From Gymnorhina tibicen (taxonomy: Eukaryota > Chordata > Aves > Passeriformes > Artamidae): 64,000 bases of DNA. A model generated the notes under the pieces. The model was not told the DNA's origin, did no database searches, and saw only the letters and a list, made by a program, of their open reading frames with translations. The stretch is taken from contig VXAZ01001058.1 in the NCBI GenBank assembly GCA_013399875.1, positions 516,823-580,822 of the forward strand, read 5' to 3'. Of the stretch, positions 50,041 to 62,246 are shown piece after piece. Positions within the stretch are counted from its first letter, which is position 1. Each line of letters begins with the position of its first letter. A program made the translations under genes and the position numbers.

Positions 50041-53000
50041 GTGAGTCCTCTTGCTACCAGCAAGTGCACAACTTACACGGCTGATAATGCTTTATTGTAG
50101 GTAATGTTTGTCCTGAGGTACGATGAAAAAATCTACTAAAACTGATTTAAAATACAGAGGTCAGCATTTGTCACATTAGTCACTAAGTTAGAAATAAAAT
50201 TCCCTTTTACTCTTGTGATGTCAGAATTTGTCATACGGTGGGTGCTTCTTTCTTCAGATATATTAAATGCATTCACATAATTAGATAAATTAACTAATAT
50301 GAATTAAAAGGCACAGTGCAAAGATTCTGGATGTTTGCACTGCTGATCTCATATCACAGCCTCAATACAACCACAAACTTGTTGTAAGAGTTCTGTCTCA
50401 CTTTTAGCAGCTTTAACCGTATGTAACCTCAGCCACGTACCCTGAATGTCCACAAACCTTTTGTTTTCTGCCTTGCATGAGAGGTTTTCTGAGGTTTTCT
50501 GCCCCACACTGAGGCCGATGATAAATTGTGCAGTTTAGATGCATTTTATTGTTCAGTTTGTGTGAAACTCTACAGCTTTGGATGTGGAGGTTGAAGCAGA
50601 ATTCTGACAGAGTTAGGCCTCAGCCCTGAAGGGGAAAACCTGCCTAAATTAATTTATTCTTTTTCACCCTTGAGAGCTGGCCTGAAAACCAGGCCAGCTT
50701 CATCCAGGCACATGGGGCTGGAGGAGTGCTTGTGAATTCTGTTCTGTAGCACTGGTGAAGCCACTGCTCGTTTTTGTACAATGTGCTTGCTGAAATGTGA
50801 CTCTAGAAAGGAGTAGGTATGAGGTTGGCTTGGGGTCCGTCAAATTAAGCTAAAACTGTACCTAAGTCACTGGGTTTGGTACTCTGCTACGTGGAACAAG
50901 ATGGTATTCTGGGTGTGGAGCACCTGTGAGATGACTCTGTCCCTGGGAGTGCTCTGCACTGGGCTCTGACTGGTTTTCCTCTTCATCTGAGTAGAAACAA
51001 GTTAGTGTTTAATATAAAGACAGAACAGACTTTATGCATTCAGGATGTGTTTCCAGAGTACCAAACCCACACCGTTTTTGTGGTGCTTTCTCAGTAATGT
51101 TTCCTGCCCAGTGCCAGCAGTTTGAGGAACCGCGGGTCTCCAAAGCCTGGAACAAAGGCCCGTGCTGGGTGATGGGGCTGATGGAGCTTTTCACCAGGAG
51201 CATGAACTGCAGCCTCCTGGGCATGGCTCTCAGTAGCTGCTTTCTGTGCCAGTGGTCAGGAAGCCGAGGGCACTGTGCAGAGCCCTGGCCCTCAGACTGG
51301 CTCACGTGAGGTCACGCTCAGTAAGTGTGAAATACAGGATGCGAAATAAACTGGTCGGTGAATTGAACAGAGGAGCATCACGGATCAAAATGTTCCCTGT
51401 TTGTGTCATGAAATTAGAGCTGTTTGTGATGCACCCTATTTAGGTCAGCTCTTTTTGCCACTGGGAACATTGATGTTTCGATGCGCTCCGTGAGCAATTC
51501 AAGTTCACGTATATCCCATATGTTCTTAAGCAGCCTGCTTGGAGAGAGCACTAAAGTCACATTTAAGAGCAAATGCTGTCTAAAAAAAGAAAAAGGAAAC
51601 GATAGTCTCATCAAGCTTTATGGTGCCATATGGGTTATATAAATGTGTCTATCACAGCATTCTGTGTAATACGTGATCTTCAGGGGGGAAATATCCTGTA
51701 AGCATATCCAGGAGGAATACCCTGGCAAGAATATCCTGTAGAAATATTAAAAGGTATCAGTGTTTCTGAGAGCCCCTTCCCTGCCAGAAGGGAGAAGCTC
51801 AGAACAGAGGGGTACTCTGCTCCCTAGCTCCCAGAAATATTCAGAGTCAGACGACTGGTGAGTTTTAGAAGAAGTTCTTCCCAGAGGTGCTCAGTTGGTA
51901 TGAATTGTTTTGGAGACAGGGAAAACTAAAGTCTGACAAAAATAACTGCTTCTTGTAACTTGTTCCAAATACTGTACCTCATTAATCCCCAGGAAATGAA
52001 CTGAGAATCCCAGACAACAACAGGATTGCATCACCGATGCTGATACCTCACTGTTTCCTTTTTCCACCCCATTATTCCCCAACAATATGCACTGACTGAT
52101 CTGAGCAGTGCAGTACAATGCAAAGGATGCAGGAGTTAATAGATTCTGAAAATCCATTGTTTAAGAGTTTCCTTCATTATAAAGAACTGAGGGGAAAAGA
52201 AAGGTCCGCGCACAGAAAAGAAAAAATCCTGAGGTTGACAATAATTGCATCAGTTCTTGTGGAAAACATGATTTGTTCCATTTTCCTCTCTTTTTTTCTA
52301 GTCCACTGCACTCCAAAGAGCCCTTCTGCAGGGCTGAATGTGAGGGCTGGCTGCAACCATTCCGATTGTTTGGTCCATGGCAAAATCTGCAAGTTAACAA
52401 ACTGGAGCCAGAAGGCAAATAAAAGGGCTGAATCAGCTTTCAAAACATTGCATTAGAAAATGGCCAGGAGAGATATCCATGGCCAAGATTGCTTAATTTG
52501 CTCTTTTAAAATAATAATAATAATTTTAAAAACACAGTAATTAAATTGGGGGGAGGAAAAAAGGACCTGGTCACTTCCTGAAGTGGAGTCAGAAGGAGCC
52601 AGGAGCTGCCCAAGATTAAATCCTGAGCTCAGGGCTGGTTTGCCTTGCCCTGGCCAGGAACCTGCCAGCCTTGTTTGTGCTCCAGTGACAAAGGAAAACA
52701 GATGCTGCTTGGAACACTGCTCACTAGAAAGATTATTGCTTTCTTACCTTCTGTAAACATTGCAGGAAAGTGGGAATAGTATGTGAAAATAATGTTGGGG
52801 GTTTTTTACCCAGGTGTTTATTCCTGCTTGATTTTTTCTGAATGTAAGAAATGCAGTTTCTGATCTGATACGAGCTGTAATAATCCTGCTGTGCATCAGT
52901 ACAGGTCTCAAACTCATAAAGTGATCAGGGCTAAGAAATTAAATTTTCAGCTGATCTGAATTAAAGAAAGAACTTTTCCACAGCAGGCTAAAGTAAATCA

Positions 53001-53347
53001 ATGTATTTTCTTGTTTCCTGTGTCTGTTTATGAAGTGGCCACTATCACTGGCGATTCACAAAATCCTGTATAAAAAGACCTTATCATACTGAACTGGTTA
53101 ACACAGGACCAAGTGAATTAAATCGTGAAACAAATCTTACTTTATGAGTATCTGATCCTTTAAATACCTTCTGTACAGAAATGTTTTAAGGGAGAGCGAG
53201 GGGTTTATTGCAGAAGAATACTTATTTTTGAATTGTAGGTACACTGATTTCAAGTGTTAACACAGGCTGATCATATGTATTTGAGTTTATTCTGAAGTCA
53301 GTTTACACTTAAAAAGAGTCCAGAAGAAATGTAAATTTGAGTTGTAT

Positions 53348-53366
53348 TATATATATATATATATAT
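53348..53366. repeat. TA dinucleotide run
   Basis: About nine TA units in a row inside the RIMBP2 intron, a simple microsatellite likely to vary in length. No function is implied. Confidence 0.9.
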
Positions 53367-53731
53367 GTTAGATCTCTGCCTCTTTATATAGCACACCCAT
53401 CTCTGAGGCCCCTGAGATCCAGGAGAATTGAGAAATGGTTTGATTGTCATTCATTTGTGCACGACACCATATATTTATTTAAACTGATGTGACTTCTGCG
53501 TGGCTCCGCTTTGGTTGCCAGACTGCAGCCCTTGCTGAGAGAAGAAGTTCCACGTGTGAGACACACGCAGCTTCCTCGGTGAACGTTCCCTTTTGGGCTT
53601 TTGTGCTTTTTTCCTATTTCCTTTGAACTTTTTCCTTCCTTCATTTTAACATGCAGGAATATTTGTGTCAGGTGTAGTTCTGCCTTCATTCATCAGCACT
53701 TTGGGCAATAACTCCATTTTATTTTTTCTAG

Positions 53732-53854
53732 GTAAACTCAGACTATGACCATCTTCGAGAAACCCTTCTCAGAGTGACCAAAGAACGAGATTTGGCTGTA
53801 AGGGGAAAACACCAGCTCCAAGCCAAGCTGGAGAACTTAGAGCAGGTCCTAAAG
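53732..53854 (+). CDS. RIMBP2: RIMBP2 coding exon, coiled coil, 41 codons
   Basis: The 123-nt exon lies between a ttttttctag acceptor and an AAG|GTGTGT donor, phase 0 at both ends. It encodes a heptad-like helix starting VNSDYDHLRETLLRVTKERD and ending LENLEQVLK. From memory of the family, TSPOAP1 has ENAELRGQLLGVTQERD and ends LESLEQVLK at the same place, directly before HMRE, so this is the paralogous exon. The segment forms part of the N-terminal coiled coil of RIM-binding proteins, which act as cytoplasmic active-zone scaffolds. Their later SH3 domains bind RIM and voltage-gated calcium channels. It lies upstream of the short-form methionine and so belongs to the long isoform. Confidence 0.92.
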
Positions 53855-56800
53855 GTGTGTATAATCCTAAATTCCAATCCAGTACTTCCATTGCTCGTCC
53901 ATTATTCCTGATCTCAGCTGGGGAGGGCATTGCAAATCCGGGCACTGAATGTCCCCCTCAGTTCTGATCAAATGTGTGGAATGCAGAACACCAGGTACTG
54001 ACAGAGGATCCCAAACCAGCACAGAGACATGTTTAGAGACCTTTATCTGCTACTTTATAAGTAACTGCATGTAGGTTTTCACTATACAGTTATTTCAGTC
54101 AAAATGAGAAAGAGAGGATGAGAATGTGAGCAAACTGCCAAGGTACTTGGTATACAAGGCAGTTTGGTATACTTGGTTACTTCAGAGAGCTGTGTCTGTC
54201 AGTCCCACTGGCTACAAAATATTACTGTGGCCTTTACATTCTGGACATCTCACTGTTCTGCTTAAGAACATCTTCAAAAATTTTCCTTCACTGAAACAAA
54301 AATTCTGTGGTGGCTACAGAGATCCTGGCTTTTCATGTCCGGTGCTTTTCTCCCTGAGCAGAACCCTTGTGAGCTGCCAGAGTACCTTGAACAGGCTTGA
54401 AGCCCTACAGCTCCTTTTTAGCACCAAGCCCTGCCCAAGCAGATGCAGCTCATCGTGCATTTCATGTGTGTCCTCATATGCTCGGGAAATTAGTAGTTTG
54501 GAGAAATGGCTTGCAGCTTTCCAGCCTTTGGAAAAAAGTTTTGAGAAATATTTAGCCTAGTTTCCCTGTCTAAAAAGAAGTTGGGTTCCTCTTTTGAGAA
54601 ATTCAGGATGTACCAACAAAGCAGAAAAGGGAAGATGAAGAAGTGCTGAATTAGCCAACTTCTGAAGCCGTTCACAGCGCCTCTCGTGCAGAAGGGCTCT
54701 GATTTTGCGATGTGTGCAGGCAGCGTTTCCCATTCATCCCCGTGCGGGTGCTCTCCCATCTGCGAGCGCAGATGACGAGGCTTTTGATGAGCGAGCTGGG
54801 GTGGGAATGGGCTCTGCTGCCGTTCAGCACCGCGTGTGAGCTCTGCTCTGGGACGGGGCCGGGGTCCCTGGAGCCCAGCGGGGCCACGCTGGCATCACCC
54901 GGGGGGGAACGGGGCCCTTCGCTCTGCCCGCGGCTGCAGCCAGGGTGGGCTGCTCGCTGTCACAGCGCCCTGGTGCCCGGCAGGAAGCAGAGGGAACAAG
55001 AACCATCTAAGCGGGCTCCTAAGTGCCCTTCCAGCAGCAGTTTGTACTCACAGCTCTCTAGCTCTGCAGCTGGAAAGAAAACTGATAAACGCAGGATGTC
55101 CCCTGTTCCTTCTGTGCTGCACGGCAGGATTCGTGCCTGTGGTCTGAAAGATCACTGAAGAGGTGACTTCACACTTTCCTTGAGGAATGGAGCATTATCT
55201 GACAATTGTATTGATGTAGGGAGTCCCTGCTGTATTTTTCCTGTGCTCTTTTAATTGTGGGTTTGCCTTGTGATGTTGGAACAGCGCTGTTAGGACCTCT
55301 AGAAAGGCTGCAGAAGGGAAGTGCAGATTTACACGGTAGAAAGTTCTAAGCTGCCTGCCACTCAGGACAGTGATAGCACGGACCAATGGATTGTCACTGT
55401 CACCTCCTGCACAGGCCGTGGCCGCGTGCTCATCGTGGGAGCCAGGCCTGGAGGAATCCAGCAGCTCAGAGCTTTCTCCTGCTGCTCCCCGCCCCGCCCT
55501 GCNNNNNNNNNNNNNNNNNNNNNNNNNNNNNNNNNNNNNNNNNNNNNNNNNNNNNNNNNNNNNNNNNNNNNNNNNNNNNNNNNNNNNNNNNNNNNNNNNN
55601 NNNNNNNNNNNNNNNNNNNNNNNNNNNNNNNNNNNNNNNNNNNNNNNNNNNNNNCCCTGCCCTGCCCTTCCCTGCCCTTCCCTGCCCTTCCCTGCCCTGC
55701 CCTTCCCTGCCCTGCCCTGCCCTGCCCTGCCCTGCCCTGCCCCGCCCTGGAGCAGCGGTGGCAGCAGCAGATGTGCAGAGAGAACCAGTTTGAGGCCAGT
55801 GTGCGGGGAGAGGAACTGCTCTGGTTTGGGGGAGCTGGGAGTGCTGTGCCAGGGTGCTGGGTGAGGAGATCCTTGCTGCTTTCAGGGCTCAGCAGATCGT
55901 GCCAGTTCCGAAATGGCTGAGGGGGGCTGCCAGGTTAACGCACGTGACCACGTGGTCTTTTCTGACCTTAAAACCGGCGAACTCCAGATCGTTAAATAGA
56001 TATTTTAGGAACCACAGGAACTGAAAGCTGGGGAAAATCACAGATCATGGATCACAATCTGTTTCTTCATTACATTTTATAGATTCACTGTATGTTCACA
56101 GTATTAATTATTTATTGATCTTTTCAAAGGACTCGAAATGTTCTGTAGTAGCTTTGGTAAAATAGTAAGAGCTCAAAATATGCTGTACCAATTCAGACAC
56201 TAAATCTTGAGAGGGTTTTTTTTCCTGATAATTAAAGGGTTTAATTAAAGGTGCGAAAATTATTTGTTTGTCTCACCATTTGTTGAATTTAAGAAATGTG
56301 CTGATGGTCCATCAGTGTCCAGTTTTACATGAGACCTGATGGAAGCTGCTGAGCTCGGTAAATGCAGCTTCATGCTAATTTAAATCATGAGGAAGACTAG
56401 TTGGTGAAATGGGTGATGTTCATTCACATAAGATGAGAATCTGAGCCATTCTTCTTGGTGGTTATAAAATACTGTGAGCAGATATTACCCATGAACTTTG
56501 GACAGTGTGCAGTGCAGAAATGTCTACAGGCAAAATGTTAAATCCTCACGAAACTCCTAGAAAAGAAGCCATAGTTGAGGGTCAGAACTTACAAAGTGGG
56601 AAATGTTGTTGTTGTTTTTAATCAAACGAAAAGTAAATAAATCCCAAGCAGAGGCCAAAGGAGAAATTTCTGCTTCTTTTGCAAACAAACCCAGAGTGAG
56701 CTCTGTCAGCCTCCCTGGCTGTCCCTCTGTGCTGGGAGGGGCGTGAGCAGGCAATAACAGCTCGTCACAGCTTAGGAATACGCTTGATAAAATTTTCTCT

Positions 56801-57736
56801 TGTACACAGTAGGAGATATTTTGGGCTGCTCTTGTCAGCTTTAGCCATGCATTTGTGTTTCCAGGCGCTGATCTCTAACAGGTTTGTGTGTAATAACTCG
56901 GTGCTGCAGATAAGGCACCGTGCCTCTGCCCCGAGACTGCTACGGGAACAATACGTAATTTGGAAAATAAAAATCTTTAATACCAGTTTCACCAGGGAAG
57001 AGATCAGAATCTAGAAAGAGATCTTTCTTAACTCTGATTTATTAAGAGGGTGTTTGAAAGTTACAGTGATGCTGGAGGAATGGTATTAACCTGTAATGAA
57101 AAAGATTTCTATCTGCAAAGGGTATCTTGGCATTGTTCAGCTTGTGCTCTTCCCAGGAACCTTTCTCATATTGCTTTGAGTCATTAGCATCAAATATACT
57201 TTAGAAGTTGTTTTTGAGCACTGTATAGTCCCTTTTGTCCAAATCCACCTGCGTTAGTTTTGTTCTGTCTAATTTTCTGTAGATAATAGGCAGAGATCAG
57301 CAGAGGTAAGCTGTTTCTTTTGGGTCAGCATTTGCAAAACAAATCACAGCAGCAATATCCTGGATAAAGAGGCACTTAGGGAATTGTCAAGGTAATTTTT
57401 TTCCACACTTTAGTTTTTCAGCACAATGCCCCATAAAAGCATGTGCCTGCTGGGTGAAATGGGTCCTGCTCACCTGTGCATCCCCAAGGCCACATCCCCG
57501 GCAGATGAGCCGTGGATCCTGGGAGGGGTCGATGTCCAAATGCCTGAGTTTAGCTTTGGCAGAACGCCTCTAAGTCCTGACCGACTTCAAACCCCATCCA
57601 GTCCCCCTCCCGCCTCCCAGGGACGCTGGGGAGGTTTCTGTGGGGGGAACACGTGCATCCCTGGCCGTGGCAGCTCGCGTGGCTGCAGCTGGGATTGTTG
57701 CAGTGCCCTGACGGTTCTCCTTCTCCCCTGGCACAG
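53855..57736 (+). other. RIMBP2: RIMBP2 intron (3.9 kb) with assembly gap
   Basis: The intron runs from GTGTGT to ggcacag. It contains a GC-rich patch at about 54740-55000 and a CCCTG-type repeat with a sequence gap (separate entry). I see no further exon. Since the short form of RIMBP2 starts in the next exon, a promoter for it could lie here, but no clear CpG island sits just upstream of 57737. Confidence 0.7.
55487..55749. repeat. CCCTG/CCCTT simple repeat interrupted by a gap
   Basis: C-rich pentamers (ccctg, cccttcc, cccgc) flank a run of 152 undetermined bases at 55503-55654. The gap is almost certainly caused by the repeat, so its true length is unknown. The + strand is pyrimidine-rich and C-rich. 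Open frames through it are artefacts of the repeat and of the unknown bases. Confidence 0.95.
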
Positions 57737-57841
57737 CATATGCGAGAGGCTGCTGAACGGCGGCAACAGCTGGAGTTGGAGCATGAGCAAGCCTTGGCTG
57801 TTCTCAACGCCAAACAGCAGGAGATCGAGCTGCTGCAGAAG
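57737..57841 (+). CDS. RIMBP2: RIMBP2 coding exon with short-form start Met, 35 codons
   Basis: The 105-nt exon follows a ggcacag acceptor and ends at AAG|GTACAT, phase 0 at both ends. It begins HMREAAERRQQLELEHEQAL and ends QQEIELLQK. This matches the N-terminus of mammalian RIMBP2 as I recall it (MREAAERRQQ, with only conservative changes after), and is the firmest identification in the window. The strongly charged, leucine-spaced sequence is coiled coil. The methionine at 57740 is the start of the short mammalian protein; its context (c at -3, c at +4) is poor. Here the frame is open upstream through two more exons. The 3' end of this exon is the first unit of a tandem repeat that duplicates its donor. 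Confidence 0.97.
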
Positions 57842-57975
57842 GTACATGGGGCAGGGCAGGAGATGGAGCTGGGGCAGAAGGTACGTGGGGCAGGGTGAGG
57901 CAGGAGATGGAGCTGGGGCAGGGTGAGGCAGGAGATGGAGCTGGGGCAGAAGGTACGTGGGGCAGGGCGGGGCAG
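57818..57975 (+). repeat. Exon-derived tandem repeat carrying copied splice donors
   Basis: Unit 1 (57818-57856) is the last 24 nt of the RIMBP2 exon plus 15 nt of intron. Unit 2 (57857-57895) matches it at 35 of 39 positions. A shortened and another full unit follow, all built on caggagatggagctggggca. The donor context gcagaag|gtac is therefore present at 57842 (GTACAT), 57881 (GTACGT) and 57953 (GTACGT). Use of 57881 would add 13 in-frame codons (VHGAGQEMELGQK). Use of 57953 would meet a TGA at 57896-57898. Confidence 0.9.
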
Positions 57976-60971
57976 GTGGGACCAGAGCTGCGGGGACAGA
58001 GGAAACATCGTGGGATGGCTCTCCTGGTTTGAAGGAATTCTCGAAGGAGCTCCCACACAGCTGCCAGGCCGGTGCCTGCCCTGGATCGCTCCACGGCGCT
58101 GCTGCTGTGCTGTAACAAGAGGGTGTTGGCTGTGCTAAAGGGCTGTAAATGTTGGTGCCAGTGAGCATTAACCTGACCCCACTGTATCTGAGTTTTTCTG
58201 TTTCCCAGCAGGGATAGGAGTGGCACAATCCCATCTATTTCCTTTGTGTTCCCATTGCTTCCCTCTGTATTTGGCTTGGTAGTACTTGCGCATTTCTTAA
58301 ATGTCACGAAGGAACCTGGTCTTAATTTCTTGATAATCAAAATACGAGGTCTCTACCATTGCCAGTGTGCTGTTAACATTCTCAGTGACACATCAGTGTT
58401 CTGTTAGGATTTCTTCCTCTTGCAGACATGCAGTTCTTGCTCCCTTTCTCCAGTAAATTAGATTAAAGAAAGTCTTGTCAAGGTCCTGACACATCACAGC
58501 TGATCTTCCTTTTCAAGAATGTGTCGTGTTTGCTTGGCAAGGGCTTGGTGTCCAGCCAGCACCAGCCCACCACAGAAACTAAACAGTTGCTTAAATACCT
58601 CATTTCCAAGGCCGTTCTCTAATTCACAAATCACTTTAAGATGCTTTTTTTCGCATTGCAATTTCTCAGTATTCATTACAATACAAATAACATGATGTTG
58701 AGTTTCAGCCTTGCCAAAGTCACTTAAAGCTGCAATTGTCTCAGTGCTAATGTTCATTTTCCCAATTGCTGGACTAGATGAAAACACAGAAATAATGCTG
58801 CTAATGATAATTTGGTAGAGAATTGGTATGGAGGGACCTTCTCAGCAGAATAAAAGATGTATCTGATATCGTTGCTTGGAATAGAAAGCTGTAGTTGACC
58901 AAATGAAATCTTCCAGTTAATTTTCTTTTAGTCTTTCTCGGTAAATGTACTCAGGCACACTGCAAAATGCCATTTCTAGTTCTATTCAGCTGTTATTATT
59001 AGAACTGCCTCATAAATTTTGGAGTTAAGTTTCCTGGCAAAGGATCTTTCCAGGATCAAGGAAAGATACAGCATTTCTTGCTAATTTTTGTTACATTCTG
59101 CTAATAAATCCTCCTTTGGACTGGCAGCAGGAGACAAATCCCCGTGCGGCTCTTGGTGCTGTCCGTGGTGCTGAGCTGCAGACACCGAGCACAGCCAGGC
59201 CGTGTTGTATTTGGTATTTCACCCACTGCAGCAAGCTCAGCGGGAAAATATTTTAAATAAACCTGTTATCTAAGGAACTGTAACATCACTGCCAGCTTTA
59301 GCCAGGAACTGCTGGCTCACATTTCATCCAGAGCTGCCCTCCCAATGGACCGGGTTCGTGTGCTAAGTCCTTTCTTCCCTTTTTGGTTTTTTGTGGGAGT
59401 CATCTTTACTTGAAAAAGCGTTTCCAAAGGGAAGTGGGAGGCCTGGGCAGCAGCAGGATGGCGTTTCACAGCACGTCCTGGTGCCGCTGGGAAGCTGCTG
59501 ATGAGCCCCCAAAACGTGCACTTCAGAGCAGAGCCAGTCACTGCTGCAGCCCGGGGCATCTGCTGGATATGAATAAAAGTTCATTCTCCTGTTAATATAT
59601 GTGCAGACTGATCAGATTTTTCGGCCTAAAAGGAAGAACATAATATTGTCCATCGAGGTTTTGTGTTGATGGAGAATCAGATGGTCTTTTTTTTTATAAG
59701 AAAACCCTAATACAAGGCAGTTTGATGCTCAAGAGAGATAGCTATTGATGCAGGTTCTGTAATCATTTATCCAGAACTCACACTCTGGGGAGGTTTTATT
59801 AAACTTGCCATGATGGATGGCTCAAGGCTTTCTGTCCCCTGCTATCACAAGTTCGCTGGTGCTCATGGAGCCCATATTTCATCCCCTGCTTGCAGGGAGA
59901 GTTATTACTGTGCTGCAGGCAGGCACGTGGCTGCGCTGCAGGGCAGGGGGCTGTGTCACCCTGCAGGACCCTGAAATGCAGCTGGGGTCTGTGGTTTTGG
60001 TTTGTGGGTCTGGGTCTGTGCTTTTGGGGACTTCATGGCCTGGCCCAGCTCCCGCTGAAGGGCAGCCCTGATCAGTGAGGAAAGGAAGTGAAACAAAGCT
60101 GCCTCTGTGTCCATCCTGGGGCTGTCTGGCACATTCAGAAGAAAGTCGGGGGGGTGTTGTCCTCCGCTAAACAGGAGGGGTTTAAGACTTTTGTCTGACG
60201 AGGAATACAAAAAAATACCTCTCTGATGAGGTTAACAAAATTTGTGCTTATCTTGGGCCAGCTTCAATAAAGGAAGCAGTGAAAACTTACATGGAAATAA
60301 AATGAGGATAACCCAAAGTTACTGAGTGCTATTTATTTATTTGGTTTTAAGGTTTAGACTTTTCCCAACCCAAATCTGGTAACTGAATTTCTGAGCTACA
60401 TAAAGTACACTTTTCTGCCCTTATTTATTCCCTCTCTTTGTCTTTCACTCAGTTGATCGGACCTTAAATGTTGCACTCCCCTTTTCAAACAGCCTGTCTT
60501 GTGCTTGCCTTGTTTTGTGAGCTGTTTATTTGTGGATAAATGCTGCTGCTTCATTAAAAGAACGAGCTTAACTTCTGTGCTGCTTTCTCCCAGCTGCTCT
60601 GGGAGGTTCCTACACCACGAGCCCCCCCGGTGTGCACCAACAAGCTCCATTTCAGTTTGGGTTTGGAGGGTTTCAGGGAGAGCTCCGAGGTGATGTTGCA
60701 GTGTGCTGAGCTTGTGTTGGCCCAACAAACACCGCGGCTGAAGCCTCTCTGGGATTCAGCCTCTGGAACAAGCAGCGATTCCCAGGCTCGGAGCCCGAGT
60801 GCCGGAGCAGCGCTGGCACAGCCACCCCTGCTAGATGGAAACTGGCTCTGGATTTGAGGATAAGTGTGCTGCTTTATGTGCTTACAGCATATTGTATGTG
60901 GCATGACTAATTCATTTTCCTTCTTCCTCCTTTTCCCTCTTTTTTCCTTTTTCCTTTTCCATAAAACCAAG
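57842..60971 (+). other. RIMBP2: RIMBP2 intron (3.1 kb)
   Basis: The intron starts inside the exon-derived repeat. Its 3' end has a roughly 45-nt pyrimidine tract at about 60914-60960, followed by ataaaaccaag before the next exon. No other feature is recognised; open frames antisense to the repeat are by-products. Confidence 0.75.
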
Positions 60972-61022
60972 GCTCAGGTTGAAGCTAAGAAGGAACATGA
61001 AGGAGCAGTTCAGTTGCTAGAG
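60972..61022 (+). CDS. RIMBP2: RIMBP2 coding exon, 17 codons
   Basis: The 51-nt exon encodes AQVEAKKEHEGAVQLLE, identical to the mammalian RIMBP2 stretch as I remember it and close to AQAEAQREHEGAVQLLE of TSPOAP1. It continues the coiled coil from ELLQK of the preceding exon. It is phase 0 at both ends. The donor GAG|GTAAGA is good. The acceptor is unusual: AG is preceded by A (ccaag) and sits 11 nt after the end of a long pyrimidine tract. The reading frame and conservation leave little doubt about the junction. Confidence 0.95.
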
Positions 61023-62246
61023 GTAAGATCCTCTGGGTTCCCTTGCCTTATTCAGGTCCCTTCTGAACGGGGTAACTTTACAGCATCATCACTTTTGCAC
61101 ATTTCAAGGAATATGTAGGCAGACAGGGACTTCTTTCCTCTTCTGATACAGTTGCATCCTTTAAGATTTATAATTCAGTTAGGAGTGCATTAAGCTGAGC
61201 TGTTGGAAGTGATGTATGTTTCTCTTTTGGTTCCATTTTTTGTAAAATACTATTAAAGGGAGTGATTAATTATGAGAATTTTGATTTATTAGGCTGGAAA
61301 TACAGCAGCAAATACCAATCAGTTACCTAGGGTTCCTAATTAAATACTGTCTAATAAACATAAAGCAACATGTTAAAGAACCAGAAACTGTAAACCGAAT
61401 GAAAGAATTGAGATACTTTAAAAGACCTTCAAAGGCTGTGCTAGAGAGAGCACACTTCATTTTTCTGCCTGAGGAAAAGGCATTAAATGGTTATTAAATG
61501 TTAACGTACGTGTCCTAAAGGATGTGCAAAAATACGGGTTGATAATAGCAAGTGCAGTGTCAATATTTCATTTAGAAATCTGCTTTTATCTAAAGGTAAT
61601 TCCCAGTCTTTTTCCCTTCCCACAGTGTTTCTGTGTGTGTACTTGCTGGCCATGCCTTGGTGAAAGGTGGTTTTTTCCTGGTGCATTGATCAACTTAAGA
61701 AAAAACAAAATGAAAGCATTTGTTTGTTAGTATCTAGAAAAGTGAATGTTCCCACAGAATGTGTTTTACTCACAGGCTTTCATTATCGTCATGTATATAA
61801 AGTTTATGTTGGCTTCCAGACTATAAGGTGAAATTGTTATTTAAAGCCTGGTGGAAAGTCTGTGATACAGGAGAACAGAAACAAGACAGGCAAGAGATTA
61901 TTCACCCCCCTCGAGCTGAGCACAGTTCTTATTTAGCGGATTTGTCGGCAAGCTCTGATTTGCATAACCCCAACAAGGTTTCCAAAGCTTTTGCTTTTTA
62001 TTGCCACAAGCACATTGGTTTTGAGCATTTTATTTAATGTGCCTTTTGCAGTTTCAGATCAGCAGCAGTGTTGATTTCCCTAGCGTGGTTTGTGTTAATG
62101 CATGTTTTTACACGTGTAACTCTTCTAAATACTTTGCTCTGAAATGTAAAAAAAAGTATTCAAAACTGTTTTTATTTCTTTGTTTATTTCACATCTCTTT
62201 GTTTACTGTGTCTTGTTTGGGATTTATTGCTTTGCACTTCATCCAG
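61023..62246 (+). other. RIMBP2: RIMBP2 intron (1.2 kb)
   Basis: The intron runs from GTAAGA to catccag. Its last 20 bases contain two TGC motifs (62228-62230 and 62233-62235) within a pyrimidine-rich tract next to the microexon. Nothing else is recognised. Confidence 0.8.

Larger units (their letters stand above)
48698..53731 (+). other. RIMBP2: RIMBP2 intron (5.0 kb)
   Basis: The intron has a GTACCG donor and an attttttctag acceptor. It holds an exon-like open segment at 49933-50040 (described separately) and a TA run at 53348-53366. A weak short exon-like segment near 52302-52339 carries a stop in phase 0. No transposon was recognised. Confidence 0.7.

Noticed and set aside
52302..52339. 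Short exon-like segment after a strong ttttttctag acceptor
   Set aside because: Stop in phase 0 after 11 codons, length of 38 nt not a multiple of three, weak AAT|GTGAGG donor. A poison exon is conceivable but unsupported.
55321..55920. Frames of 135-199 codons across the gap
   Set aside because: Mostly unknown residues and PALPCPALPC-like simple repeat translation.
57550..58340. Long - strand frames opposite the RIMBP2 exon
   Set aside because: Antisense shadows of the coding exon and of the exon-derived repeat; no splice signals or family resemblance on that strand.
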